A stretch of DNA of 64,000 bases from Branchiostoma belcheri (taxonomy: Eukaryota > Chordata > Leptocardii > Amphioxiformes > Branchiostomatidae), in NCBI RefSeq assembly GCF_001625305.1, contig NW_017804087.1, forward strand, positions 412,559 through 476,558, in the 5' to 3' direction. Under the pieces are notes generated by a model that saw only the letters and a list, made by a program, of their open reading frames with translations, was not told the origin of the DNA and searched no databases. How positions within the stretch are numbered: the stretch's first letter is position 1; each line of letters starts with the position of its first letter. This document shows positions 27,025-38,912 of the stretch, piece by piece. The position numbers were made by a program, and so were the translations under genes.

Positions 27025-30000
27025 TTTGTGTGTTTGTTTGTGTGTGCATGTGTGTAAAAGTATGGAATAATTGCCACTTTATGTAACTTATTACATGTAC
27101 TTGCACACCTACATGTATCTTAAAAGAGCTCAGTACACGTTCAGGACAATTTGGACATTAATTAGTCTTTTCTGTACATGATTATTTAGTTCAAACAAAA
27201 TGTCATCCAAATGTGCTAGAAAGTTTACATTCCATTACCTGGAATATTCCAATTTTGTGGCCAAAAATGTTGCACCTCAGGCCCTTTATATAAGACTTAG
27301 TAACATATTGCACAGTGCTTTTCAACTTGACATTGCCTTTAATTTATACCCGAGTGTTGTTACTGATAAAAACCAGTGAGTGTGTGTACTTTTACCTTTT
27401 ATTACGTTGACATTACAGTCCAAGGTCCGTGACCTGTGCTGATCAGTGTTGTGTATGTGTTTGATCAGGGTTTCCCGGGGTCGCGGGGTGCTCCAGGCTT
27501 CCCTGGACCCGAGGGTGTGCAGGGGGAAACCGGAACACGTGGTCCCATGGGTTTCCCCGGAGACCCCGGAGCAAAGGGAGAAAGGGTGAGTCACCTTCTG
27601 AGAATTATTTCTAAGCATTATGGCTGCACAGGAAAGGGTTATAGACCAATCAGATGGCCCAACCCACTGCCGTCAAAACACTTTGATGCAAAATAAAAAT
27701 GCAAAATTAATATTTGACAGACATGCAGCCACTATCTTATTGGTAAAACTGTTCACTAAAACATTTTCTGGTGATGCAAATTAACTGAATATGACTCAAG
27801 TGAAACACTATAATTGACTCTCAAGTCATATTCTAAAATTTTCATTTGACATTTCAGACAAATCCTAGTAAGAGACATGATAATAGATTTCCAAAATTGA
27901 TTGTGTGTAATCATATCACCTATAGCTTACATGTACCGTTATGCTCGTAAAATGAAGATGTCATTGCATAATTTATGGCACATCATCATATTTTACAACC
28001 ACTGATTTTTTTTACCTCTAGGGAGACCAAGGACAGATGGGACCACCTGTAAGTATTGCAACCATTTTATGTTCTGGGTTAACAGAAGTTGGTTTTGGTG
28101 TGTTTATTTCTGTGCTTTTTTGTGTTTCTTGTGTGTATACCTCAGGAATTACAGTAATTCTATTCCTCCTAGGGAGTTATTGGGCCTGCAGGACCAGCTG
28201 GACCCCGTGGACTACAGGGAGGGAAAGGAGGGAAGGGAGCAGCAGGAGATCCTGGGTTACGTGGAGAAAAGGGCTTAAGGGTAACCAAATCTCCTTCTTA
28301 TGTTAAAAATATCCAACTTATCAACCAAATCTCAATAATTTTGTTTTCTGTTTAGAATCACTTTCTTACTAAGCACCTGTCAGAAAGTCTTGATTATTAC
28401 TCAGCTTCTTTTGTACAGAGATGTAACCACTGCCATAACCCCATGGCCAGTGTTACAGATTGCTCGTTTTATTTATTACAAGTCTCTGTACTAAGTTTAG
28501 TCCTTTTATGTACACCATCGTAAAATGAAAATTGAACATTGCAATGATTTAATGCTGTACAGTAAAGCTTTTCACAAGAAATGTCTAACATTTGCTGCTG
28601 TGTGTTTTCTCAAACAGGGACAACAAGGTCTTCCTGGTATGATGGGTGAACCGGTAAGTTGAAGTTGAAATTTTCTTTACATTACTTTACTTAATTTAAT
28701 CACTGTATCATTAACTGTCTCTCAATATATAGAATGATGCCATAACCCTGCCCACCTCTGTCAAAACATAGAAATGCAAAAAAGGTGTTAAATTATGATA
28801 CAGTCTGGTTGGTTGAAATTAATTGTCTTGTGTTTGTAGGGAAACCCTGGAGACACTGGACCAATGGGTATGCCTGGACTCTGTGTAAGTTGTTTCTTTT
28901 CTTGTGCTGTTTCCTCTTACATGTATTTTCCTGGGCAGATACACTGATGACGTTGTTGGAAAATGGTTGAAAACACAGACACCTGTTAATACATGTAGAT
29001 ATAAATCAATGATTGGTTGCTTCCTTGTTTGGTGGTTTAATGCTTTAAACTCAGCCGTTGGTGGATTACTTGTAATTTCCTCTGTCACCTTCCATATTAT
29101 CCCATTTCCTTGATCTCTTACAGTTTGTTTTCAAAATTGATGTATACCAAAACTGACGGTAACTTTTTGTTTTCTTGCCTCGTTTTTTTTTCAATACAGG
29201 GACCTAAAGGAGACCCAGGTAATTATATAATAAACAGCTCTGATAATTCAATATTATTCAATGTTCAAGCTTCTAATAGAGTCTTAGACCATCAAGATTT
29301 TTTAATGCTTATGAGGGTTTGAAGTTAGTGAGAGAAATAAAAAATAAAGAGAGAGTGAGAGCTATTGTACCAAGAATATTATTACTGATGATGGAGTTCA
29401 GGCACAGTCATTTTTTTTATAAGAAGGACAGTTTGTAAAGATAGGTACTGAGTAGTTTTAGAATCTATGTTTCTCCTATTCAAACAGGTGTTCCTGGGCT
29501 CCCTGGACCCCAATCTCAAAGTGAGTATTGGTGGAATTTCTAGCATTCATATTATATGTAACTGTGTGTATAACATGCATCGGTAACTTTAAAACTTGAC
29601 TTTTCCTGCTATGCTTGTGTGGATATGTGCCCTGGTTTGGTGCAAACATTCAGGTAGGTTTGTGTCAGTCTAGTAGCCTAATGAGTCACTGATGTAGGAT
29701 TAGTCAAGTGTTGTTTATATTGGACAAATAACCTCACACAAAAGAGTACCTGACATGCCTGAGCCATGGGGAATTAGCTGGAGACTACAGGCTTAGGATC
29801 GCTTACCAAAATCCTGATCTGGCCTACATACCTTTTGTAACTATGCTAATGCCTCAGTTCAACAAGGTTATAAGAATTACTCAGGACCAACTATATACTC
29901 AGGCACTGTAGGCCAATATTTTCAACAGCAATCATAGGACTGCTAGCCTGGGTGCCATCCGAATTTGTAACGGCTCCTCCGAAAAAATCGGGGGAGCCGT

Positions 30001-33000
30001 TACAAATTCGGATGGCACCCAGGCTATAGGACTGCAGTTACCCAACACAAATGACCATAATATGAAACAAACAGCAGTTACTGCACTGTATTGAAGTTTT
30101 GTGTACTTTATCTGACTTATGGTGTAAACACAGATGACCCAGAAAGTTAGTTTAGTTGGAGGGTAATCCAGCATGGTAGCTGGTAGCACTCCCTCCCATC
30201 TATGTAACTTAGTAATATGTCAATAATGAATATGGTATGCTCCAAGAATGGTCCCCTTTACTGGAGTGAGCCTATAACCGATTTTTAATTTCTATCTGAT
30301 GAAAACAGCTATTATTAAGATAGGAGATTTAGAGTAACTGTTGTCTCTATCTTTTGTGATCCATCAGCATCGGGACCATCAGGTCCAGCCGGTCCACCGG
30401 GTCTGCCTGGTCCTCCTGGAAACCGGGGTCAGCAGGGCCCGCCGGGAACATCTGGGTTTGGCACCAAAGGAGAGTCAGGACTGCCCGGCAACCCTGGACT
30501 GGACGGTAATCATCTTTCAGTTCCACCAATAAGTAGAAAAGTGCAACACAGTTACTACTGTAGTAAATGTACGGTATTCCTATTGCTTTATGTTCCATGT
30601 CAATGTTCCAATCTGTGTCATTGCAGTACACTATGATGCACTTCAGTTTCCTTGGTAAAATAATACTAAAATGATAGAATCATGACGTGTAATTTGTTGA
30701 ACCATTACTGTTACAGGTCCACCAGGGAACCCTGGAAGACAGGGAGCTCCGGGTATGTATTATGAAGAAGGCTCCCAGTTATTGTTGGCATAATGTTCAC
30801 TTTGTGTGCTGCATAGGTGGATTATTATCATCTCAACTTGTTGTAGTAAAGTAAAGTAAAGAGGAAGGAAATCATCAAGTTTAACAAAATTGTTAATTTA
30901 TGGACTGAGTGACCTTATTGAGTTGTTGACTGTCTTTTTTGCTGCTAAGGTGTAAATGGATTGCCTGGAGGCCCTGGACCAAAGGGTAAGTAATCATTAC
31001 AACAGATGTTACCATTATGACTTATGTTGCCTGTTAGAATATTAAAGATACTTTAATAATTCATTTCTATATGTATGACAAGTTGAAGTTGTTTCAGGTT
31101 GGTTTTTGCTTGTCTGGACAGTGTAGGTTGACAGTATGTGGATGGGGGGAAGATTGACAAGCAGAATGATGTGACCAAAAGGTGACACAGAAAATAGAGT
31201 GACCTTAAAGGTCCCAGAATTAGCAGGAATTACAGTTGAAAATGGGGAAATTCAGGAAGCCGAGGATTGCATGAGGGACCCTCCAACTCTGCACAGTTTC
31301 TATCCTAGTCCTGACTAAAGTATGTCATATAGTCTTCTTGGTCGTTCCCCAAAATTCAGGAAAACCCCAGAATACTTACCGGTAGAGCTGTGTACCTAAA
31401 CAAATTTTAGGTACAGGTACAGGTACAGGTACACAGGTTTAGGTACAGGTCCGGACCTGAACCTGTACCTGAACAATTCGACCAATTTATATGCTCTTCT
31501 GAACTCCTTCAATAACAAAAAAACATAAATAAACTTGATAGTTAAGGTTTATTCTTTGTTTATGGCGAATGCTCAGATAAAATATAGGCAAAACTAAGAT
31601 GTTTTTGTTTTCATGAACACACTGTCCTTACACAGGCACCCATTGTTAACCAGCTATTTACACATTTGAGGTCACAAATAGGCATAAAATTGGTGTGAAA
31701 TTGTTTAGGTACAGTACCGGTACTGAGGGATTAGGTATTTTGGACCTGTACCTAATCAATTTTTCCGGTACAGTATCGGTACTGCGTACCGGTACACAGC
31801 TCTACTTACCGGAAGTCTGAAATGTCTAATTTGAGTTCTGTACATTTTACACAGGTACCAGAGGGGACCCCGGTTTGCCAGGGCCACCAGGTATGGATTT
31901 AATACATGCATCTTTTTTCCTTCTCACATTATAAAATTTATGTACTATGTAATCATACTAGTAGTATGAAACATTAACCAAGGTGGGAGTTAGTTACACC
32001 ATGCAATCCTATCAGGGATTATCAATGTTGTAATTCAATAGGATATATACTGGAATATATACGGTATTGTTTGTGCCTTTATTTACACTCAAAAATTGTT
32101 CTATTCAGGCAAACAGGGCCCCTTTTCATAGGGGCTGGTATTTCTGCATGATACAATCAAGTTCCAATACTTTGACAAAAATGCATAACACGTCCTGGAA
32201 AACCCCATGTGTGAAATCTGTAATTTCTTGTTGTACAGGGGCAGGAGGAGAGAGAGGAGTGATGGGTTTCCCTGGACCTAAAGGTAAATATAGCAGCCAT
32301 TGGTAAAAATAGCATTAGTGTTGTGTTTGGAATCAGTTTGTTTACAAAGACAATTTTAAGTACATTGTGATTCGGATTATTTAACAACACTTCCAGGCAT
32401 TGACCTAGGAGATCCGACAGATGTATGACTATGCCAAAAGATGGCGGTGAATGTTTATTTAAAAAACTTGAGGATTGTATTTGTCAGGAAAATGTGTTTG
32501 GGAGTTCCATAGTTTTGAGTATCTCTTGATATGATACTCACTGTATTCACTGACAAAAATGCCTGCAATGGTGTCTACAATTAGATATCCTAGATAGATT
32601 GTTACAGTAGTTGAAACTTTCCCATTGTTTCTACAATCCAGGTGCTCCAGGTGATGCTTCAGGTGTCAGTGGGCCACCTGGACCTCCAGGTCCTGCAGGA
32701 CCATCTGGGCCACCTGGTAAGACGTTAATCATTGTGTGTTCAGCACCAAGGACAGGTGTGCTTGTCCATTTCTTTTCTGTTCAGAACCAAGGACAGGTAT
32801 GCTTGCCTGTGAGGCCTATGCATGTGAGGTGTAATGTGGCTGTGGGTGTGTGTTCAGCACTAAGGACAGCTGGGTCCATGTTTATGTGTGGAGGGTGGGA
32901 TGTGAATTCAGAACCAAGGACAGATACGCTTGTCTGTGTGAGTGCATGCGGTGTGACGTGGCATGTGGGTGTGTGTTCAGCACTAAGGACAGCTGTGTCT

Positions 33001-36000
33001 GCGTGTATGGGGGGAGGTGGCATGTGAATTCAGCACCAAGGACAGGTGTGCTTGTCCATGTGTGTTTGAGTGTGGTGTATGGCTGTGTGATACTGTCTAT
33101 TAATTGTTTTACCTTCATGTAGACATTCCAAGTATATGTATAAGTGTCTGTCTATGTTAGAATTTATCCTGGTTTCTAACCATGCCTTCACTCCTCCACA
33201 GGTAGATTTGGTCCTAAGGGAGAAATTGGACTGAATGGACCCCCAGGTAAGAACACAATTATAAAACTATTATGGTCAAATCAGTTAAGATGACTGAAAA
33301 AGAAAACTTGTATTTCCTCTGGCGCACTCACAACAATCTTTGTTGACACAAGAAAAACACAGTGACATTCATAAGTTCCACTATACTTCCAAACGATTAA
33401 GTGGATGCAAATGAAATAACTTACCTGCGAGTATATGGATAAATCAACATGTTATGCAATGATTTTTCATTTGTAAGAGTCCCTATTTGATGGACCAACA
33501 TTTTTGTATTATTTCCACCCTTTCTCAGGACCCATAGGACCACCAGGTTTTGGTCAGCCTGGTCCTCCTGGAGAGAGGGGCCCTGCAGGTAATAATCAGA
33601 ACTTATTGATGATTCATCTGTTTTGGATTTTTTCAACAGTCATAATTACTGGCTTTACAAATGTCTTTAGTGCTTTCCTTTATGTCTGCACCCGCAGATG
33701 TTACAGAGATTTCTACATTTGTCTACAACACCAGTCACTTAAAGTTAGTAACTTGACTATTTCTTCTCTTTCAATTACTTCCCTAGGTGCTCAAGGTTTC
33801 CCAGGTGCACCAGGAAATCCAGGTAAACTTTCTGTCAGCTTCTAACTCTTTTCAATATAAATCATAGTATTACCAATAGATGATCCTGACTGTCCATCAC
33901 AATTAGCAGTTCAACCAATGGTAGCATGGCAATTAATGGTTTGACCAATGAGGATGGGGCTACAGGATATTGTTGTTGTTGTTTTTGCGATATAGTCTTT
34001 TTGTTGGAGTGTCAACTTCGTAAGAGAAAGGTTCCTTCTCATATCTGTTGGAAATGCAGGTAACAATTTAAAATAGAGTGACTCTTGCACTTCCCCTACA
34101 GAAATTATCTAGAGACTAAAGTGATAGCAACCAAATATATGTGCTGTCAATGAGAACAATTGTTAATTGAAATCTAGCAGGAATTAGAAATGCTCTACTG
34201 TAATGCATTGTAGCATTGTTATGATGCATTTCATGAATTATTCTGTTATTTTACTACAGGTCCAAAAGGAGAATCAGGCATTGGTTTGCCTGGAGGACCA
34301 GGTCTTCCTGGTAGGTGTCATTTATATGGGATAACATGTAACAATTACTGTATTAAAGCAGTTATGAACTTCAAGGTAATCTATCAAAACTTAAGCAAAT
34401 GTAGAAATAAAACACTGAGAAAATAAAAGAGGTGAAAAGAAGGAACATTTGGTAGTCATGTTACCAATTTTCCTGACATGTTGTCTTGCTAATCTATCCA
34501 TTTCTGCTAGCTGTTAACCTTCTCTCTGCTGCCTAACCTCGGAACCAAAACAGATTTGGTACCAAATGGCTACCATAGGCATAGCAGGCTGAAGTTTAAG
34601 TCTTGTCACATCTCACACAAGAATGTCCCTGTCATATTTCAGGACCTCCTGGTGATGTAGGCCGACCTGGTCCTCAAGGATTGCAAGGTAATCAGTTTAT
34701 CTATTGGTCATCCAAAGAGTTTGTGCTGTTATGGAAATGTTGTGTTGGTACAGAATAACCTGATGAAACTATTCACGGATTGTGTTGGTACAAAAGTATT
34801 GTTCTGGGAGGCTTATGTAACATATCTGGGCATCTGGGGGGAAGATTGACAGTTGGTCACAGGGTCAGACAATGGGATGAGCATGAAGGTCTCAGAATCT
34901 GTCCAGTAGCCAGCAGGAATTACTGATCAACATATTCAGGATTCTGAGAATTGCATACCTCCCAGAAATCTGAAATCTCTTATTTCTTGTTTTGAATGTT
35001 TGTCAGGTTCTCATATATTATTAGTATATACCTTCATCTTATTGGGTCCAGAAGTGTTTGCAAGAGTGTTGCATGGAACTATACTTCCTGGAAGTCTGAA
35101 ATCTCCTATTTCATGTTCAGTTGGCGTCTGTCCTTGGTGCTGAACACAATCTGGTACCAAAACTTTTCTTTATCATTGACATCTCCCAGGTCAGGGAGGC
35201 GCCAGAACATTTGACCTGATGACACGGCACAGCCAGACCACCATGGTGCCGCAGTGTCTGCCGGGAATGACAAAGATGTGGGAGGGGTACAGTCTGCTTC
35301 ACGGAGAGGGGAACGAGAGAGCTCACGGACAGGACCTTGGTGAGGATTCTTGATTGCTATTCTTCTGTCATTATACAGCACCGCAGTATGTTCCAAGGCA
35401 TTGAACATATTTTGAGCTAATGCCACACCAATTTAATTTGTTGGTTTTCGGATTTTTTCAGAAAAAATATGAAGCGACAGGGCGAAAAAAAATAAAAATA
35501 AAAACAGGTCTAGGCATCCTATTATAGGCTTAAATGCTACGAAATGAGCCATGAAGTCAACATAAAAGGCCGGGTTAAAATTTAAACATTGAATTTTGAA
35601 CTTTTAATCAAACCACTGCAATGATAGATGGGAAAACTGTAACAACTAGGAAGAAAAGGACTTTCCTCAACTGTTGGGGGCAAAACATGAGCATTTTTCA
35701 GTTGATTCAGGACCAGAATCAATTTTTTTTTTTTTTGCAAATCAGAAAAAAACGAAGAGGCGAATCCGAGAACCAACAAATTAAATTGGTGTGGCCTAAA
35801 TGTACAATATATACAATCATCCAGATTTTTTTATGTCTTGTATCTGTTTGACAAAGGGCACCCAGGACTTTAGTTTTTGTATTGTATGACTAGACAAAAA
35901 ACTGCATACTAATAGATATCAATTTAGTGATAAAAAAATCACTGTTTCTTTAATGATTATGTTTTGTGTATCAGACATTACATGCACAACCCTACTAATG

Positions 36001-37474
36001 ATGAACTGAAGTAACCCGGATATTTTGATGATTGACACTTTTCATTATTGATGTTTTTTTACCAGGTACTGCTGGCTCGTGTGTACAACGTTTCGCTCCC
36101 ATGCCCTTCATGTTCTGTGACATCAACTTCAACTGTCACTACGCCACTCGTGACGACAAGACCTACTGGTTATCCACCGTTGCCACTGAACAAGAGATCC
36201 CCGACAGTCCGGTCTCTGGAATCGACGTCCTCCGTTTTATCTCCCGTTGCGTGGTGTGCGAGGTTCCTTCTACTGTCATGGCGTTCCACAGTCAGGGCTC
36301 CACCATTCCCGACTGTCCCCTCCCCACACGGGAACACAGCTGGCAGAGTCTGTGGGAAGGATTCAGCTTCTTCATGGTAAATCCAAATTGATACCTTTAT
36401 CTTGATTACTCTTGCAAGTGCACTGATATTTGATACTTAAACTTCACTAAAAAGGTGAAGTATTGTGTAATTATATACTATTTCAACACTAGAACAGGTG
36501 CTGTAATGTGAATTAAACGAGGGGCTTTTTAGTGTTGTTTGACCAGGCAGAGTATCTTAACAGCACTTGGGTAGGAAGATTGACGGGCAGGATGACTAGA
36601 GGGGAAAGGTCTCAGAATCTGGCTGGGAGCCAGTCAACATGGGGGAATTCAGGAAGCCACTTCCTTGAAGTCTGGTGTGTTGTGATGACAAGGGGCAGTT
36701 ACATGTACATGTATACTGGCTATACAGATACAAAAATGTAGACTTCAAGATATGAAATCTGTGATTTCTTGTTTATGACATCAGCGTTTCCTTCCCCCAG
36801 CACACGGCTGCCGGAGAGGGGAGTGGTCAGATCTTCTCCAGCCCAGGCAGCTGTCTGGAGAGGTTCCGCCCCGCCCCCTTCATCGAGTGTCACGGAGCCC
36901 GGGGGACCTGCGGATTCTTTGCCAACAAGTTCAGCTTCTGGCTGGCGTCTGTTCCCAGGTATTGTCTGCTTATATTGAGTTGTTTTGGGTGACTGAGCTG
37001 TGGGATTGTCAGTTTGCCTGGTCAAAGTAGGTTGACAGCACACGGGTGGGGGAAAATTAATTGGTTCTCGGATTCACCTCATCATTTTTTTCTGATTTGA
37101 AAAAAAGATTTTAAAAATCCAATAACCAACAAATTGAATTGGTGTGTCCTAACTAAAACAAGTTGCTATTTGAAAGAAGTTTGTCAGTTTGCAGTATGGA
37201 TTACAACATGATTTTTTCGTCTTGCTTCAGTGATTACGACCCACTGCGGAACCAGCCCGCCTACGAGCCTCGGGACGGGCGCGTGAGAGAGATGGTTCGT
37301 AACCAGCAGCCAGTGACGGAGATGGAGAAGATGGTTGGACGTTGTCGCGTGTGTATGATGATCACCGACACCGTACGCGCCAAGATCGGGACGGTCGGGC
37401 CGGTGAGAGGAGCCCGGCCTGGCGTCATCATCGCAGACCCCAGACAGCAGCCGCCGCGCCAGCCTAGCTCGTAA
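20083..37474 (+). CDS. Short-chain collagen with type IV-like NC1 domain
   Basis: Secreted matrix protein of 712 residues in 25 exons: 20083-20143, 24132-24280, 25230-25307, 27469-27585, 28022-28048, 28173-28280, 28618-28653, 28840-28884, 29200-29218, 29488-29520, 30368-30505, 30717-30752, 30950-30985, 31855-31890, 32239-32283, 32642-32716, 33202-33246, 33529-33588, 33787-33822, 34260-34310, 34643-34687, 35190-35339, 36066-36376, 36801-36958, 37231-37474. Residues 1-20 are a signal peptide. Residues 21-96 hold an acidic YNPEY repeat, an Asn-rich stretch and a small Cys cluster ([13 protein letters not shown]). Residues 97-425 are Gly-X-Y with several interruptions. Residues 426-712 are an NC1 domain with both halves: [39 protein letters not shown], then [32 protein letters not shown] and RCRVCM. 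True type IV chains have about 1,400 helical residues; this one has about 330, resembling the spongin short-chain/collagen IV-related group of invertebrates. Exons 4-8 begin with whole Gly codons, later ones with split Gly codons. Confidence 0.92.
20417..20467. repeat. Small inverted repeat in collagen intron 1
   Basis: tatccagaaccgtg at 20417-20430 is matched by its exact reverse complement at 20454-20467, with a second partial copy of the left arm between them. Intron 1 (20144-24131) otherwise shows no supported exon. Confidence 0.8.
21741..21776 (+). repeat. (attc)n microsatellite
   Basis: cattcattcatccattcatt type array in collagen intron 1. Confidence 0.85.
25380..25640 (-). mobile_element. 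LINE relic (C-terminal part of a non-LTR ORF2)
   Basis: On the - strand, in collagen intron 3, the translation reads RRLKW, then VLRMDH, then [10 protein letters not shown], with a frame change before QGQTQMKG. This order is typical of the C-terminal end of non-LTR retrotransposon polyproteins. The frame is broken and no reverse transcriptase core remains, so it is a 5'-truncated dead copy. Confidence 0.6.
26984..27053 (+). repeat. (TG)n microsatellite
   Basis: Pure TG run followed by tttgtttg and tgtg units, in collagen intron 3. It explains the Cys/Val-rich open frames here. Confidence 0.95.
29944..30026. mobile_element. Foldback element with 9-base target duplication
   Basis: Two 39-base arms, complementary except at one position, flank a 5-base A loop. 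Outside them taggactgc occurs at 29935-29943 and again at 30027-30035, a perfect 9-base target site duplication. Termini are tagcctgg...ccaggcta. A second element with the same termini is at 48552-48789. Nine-base duplications point to a Mutator-like source; that assignment is inference. Confidence 0.8.
31090..31840 (+). repeat. R1 repeat interrupted by a nested element
   Basis: Contains the R1 blocks aagattgacaagcagaatga, aaaggtcccagaatt, ttcaggaagccgaggattgc, tctgcacagtttctatccta, then is split at 31383-31804 by an inverted-repeat element and resumes with ggaagtctgaaatgtctaat. It ends about 20 bases before the acceptor of collagen exon 14 (31855). Confidence 0.8.
31383..31804. mobile_element. 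Non-autonomous hAT-like inverted-repeat element
   Basis: 422 bases with 14-base terminal inverted repeats (tagagctgtgtacc) and an 8-base target duplication cttaccgg at 31375-31382 and 31805-31812. The interior has many subterminal ggtacagg/cctgtacc repeats and no coding frame. An 8-base duplication is typical of hAT transposons. It sits inside the older R1 repeat. Confidence 0.85.
31978..32235 (+). repeat. R1-type fragment before collagen exon 15
   Basis: Shares tacaccatgcaatcc with 4094-4109 in the SLC15 gene and the 3' end gtgaaatctgtaatttcttg with other R1 copies. It ends a few bases before the acceptor at 32239. Confidence 0.55.
32735..33065 (+). repeat. Minisatellite with ttcagcaccaaggacagg core
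   Basis: Several diverged units carry ttcagcaccaaggaca or ttcagaaccaaggaca followed by ggtatgcttgtctgtgtg-like sequence, within collagen intron 16. The same unit occurs at 38555-38710 and 40250-40500. Confidence 0.8.
34840..35118 (+). repeat. R1 repeat before collagen exon 22
   Basis: R1 blocks aagattgaca, tcagacaatgggatgagc, aaggtctcagaatct, ending tctgaaatctcttatttctt near 34990. A second copy of the end alone (tctgaaatctcctatttcat) lies at 35095-35118, upstream of the acceptor of exon 22 (35190). Confidence 0.7.
35421..35795. mobile_element. Inverted-repeat MITE in collagen intron 22
   Basis: About 375 bases with terminal inverted repeats of about 33 bases beginning gccacaccaatttaatttgt. 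Flanked by ctaa on both sides, a possible target duplication. A related copy is at 37066-37150 and a terminal fragment at 24075-24100. No coding frame. Confidence 0.8.
36530..36776 (+). repeat. R1 repeat before collagen exon 24
   Basis: Blocks ttaacagcacttgggtagga, agattgacgggcaggatga, gtctcagaatctggc and gggggaattcaggaag, ending gaaatctgtgatttcttgtt about 25 bases before the acceptor of exon 24 (36801). Confidence 0.7.
37066..37150. mobile_element. Deleted copy of the gccacaccaattt MITE
   Basis: Contains ggttctcggattcacctc at one end and caacaaattgaattggtgtg at the other, matching the termini of the element at 35421-35795, with most of the centre missing. In collagen intron 24. Confidence 0.7.
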
Positions 37475-38699
37475 AACAGCACGGGCTGCAACACCTCCTA
37501 GCAACACTCCCCTGTACTGCAGTTTGTTTAGAATGTACTACCGGTGCTAATGTACATGTAGTGAAGGCTAGCTTACAGGTGCCAATTGTTAGGGTTTGTG
37601 ATACCTAGCTCGTAGCATTTTGTACTTTTATATTGTGTACTGAGGTAACTGTAATAGAGAATGGTCTTCATATGTCATTTGACTTTGACTAGGCAGCCTA
37701 ATTAGTGCTTTTAATCAGCACTTTTAATCAGTTTTCAGATTAATTTTTGCAGAGGAAATAAGGGTTAAACACACTTCAACACAAATACCAACTTGACATG
37801 TCCTACCTCAATACAACTTTTTCTTTACGTTTGAGTGTTCTATATAACTTCTTGCCCCCAAAAATTGAAATGGTTTCTTGATCTTAATTTCCAATAGCTA
37901 TAAAGTTGCAATTTGTTTTAACTGCAATCCTTCCAGTGTTACAGATTTCAAAGTGAGTTTTATCACTCATCAATGTAATTTTTGGCACATTGATTGGTAG
38001 TGTGAATGACTCTAGGAATTCAAAGAGAATTCTAGCTTTTCTGGTGTTTCAAAATTAGAACTTTATGTATCTATCTCTAAATGTAATCTCAGATAAAAAA
38101 TTAAATTTATGACTGTAGTCACTGCGATAGAGTAATAGTAATAATAATGATGAAAATGTCCAACACTAGCTCATACTAGTATTAGATGCACATCATGACA
38201 TTTCAAGAATGCTGTTTTTGTTCAGTCCCAATGTGGACAACTATATATGGTGCTATACTGTATTCCACAACAACCTCAGAAAGACACAACGAACATCTTA
38301 TAAGCAGAGGCTTTTGTATCTTACGCAAGTTTATTCATATCATATGAGATTAATAATTGTTATAATTTGTCGATAAACTTCGTTAGTACACCAATGAACA
38401 GAGCATAAAAAAATAAATTGATTTGTTTGTTTGTTTTATTTTGTTGTGTATGTTATGTTTCATTTCTTTTACCAAATTCTTAATTTGAAAGTCTTCTAGA
38501 AACCAACTTTTCATTATTATCAATTGATCTACAGCAAGATAATAATGAAAAGTTGGTGTTACGCTCCAAGGATAGGTGTGTTTGCTTGTGTGTGAATGGC
38601 ATTTAGACCAAGGACAGGTGTATCTGTATGTAGATGGTGTTCAGCACCAAGGACAGGTATGTTAGACTGTGTGTGGATGGTATTCAGCACCAGGGACAG
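37475..38699. other. Collagen 3' UTR and intergenic DNA
   Basis: AT-rich, no coding exon seen. AATAAA near 38412 is a possible polyadenylation signal. From 38555 it passes into the ttcagcaccaaggacagg minisatellite. Confidence 0.6.
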
Positions 38700-38710
38700 G
38701 TTTTCTTGAA
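38555..38710 (+). repeat. Minisatellite, ttcagcaccaaggacagg family
   Basis: Three or four units with caaggacaggt cores about 40 bases apart; the last unit abuts the segment that resembles Ly6 intron 1 and exon 2. Confidence 0.8.
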
Positions 38711-38912
38711 GAAAGAAATCGCTACAGTTTTTTTAGCATTGTAACGGAGGAAAGGACGAATGAAAATTCTCACAAATTTGATGTTTATTTTCCATTAAAA
38801 GTGATTTTGTGGAAAGCAAGAGGTTTAGTTTTGCTATGATCAGACGGTGTAGTATCAGACGGGAATGTACTCATCAATTCATGTAGAAAATGATAACGTT
38901 TCTTTCTCACAG

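Noticed and set aside
26721..27106. Open frames with Cys/Val or Thr/His runs
   Set aside because: They are translations of the (TG)n microsatellite.
20083..37474. Calling the collagen a canonical type IV alpha chain
   Set aside because: The helical region is about a quarter of the usual length, no 7S domain is evident and NC1 cross-link residues appear to be missing.
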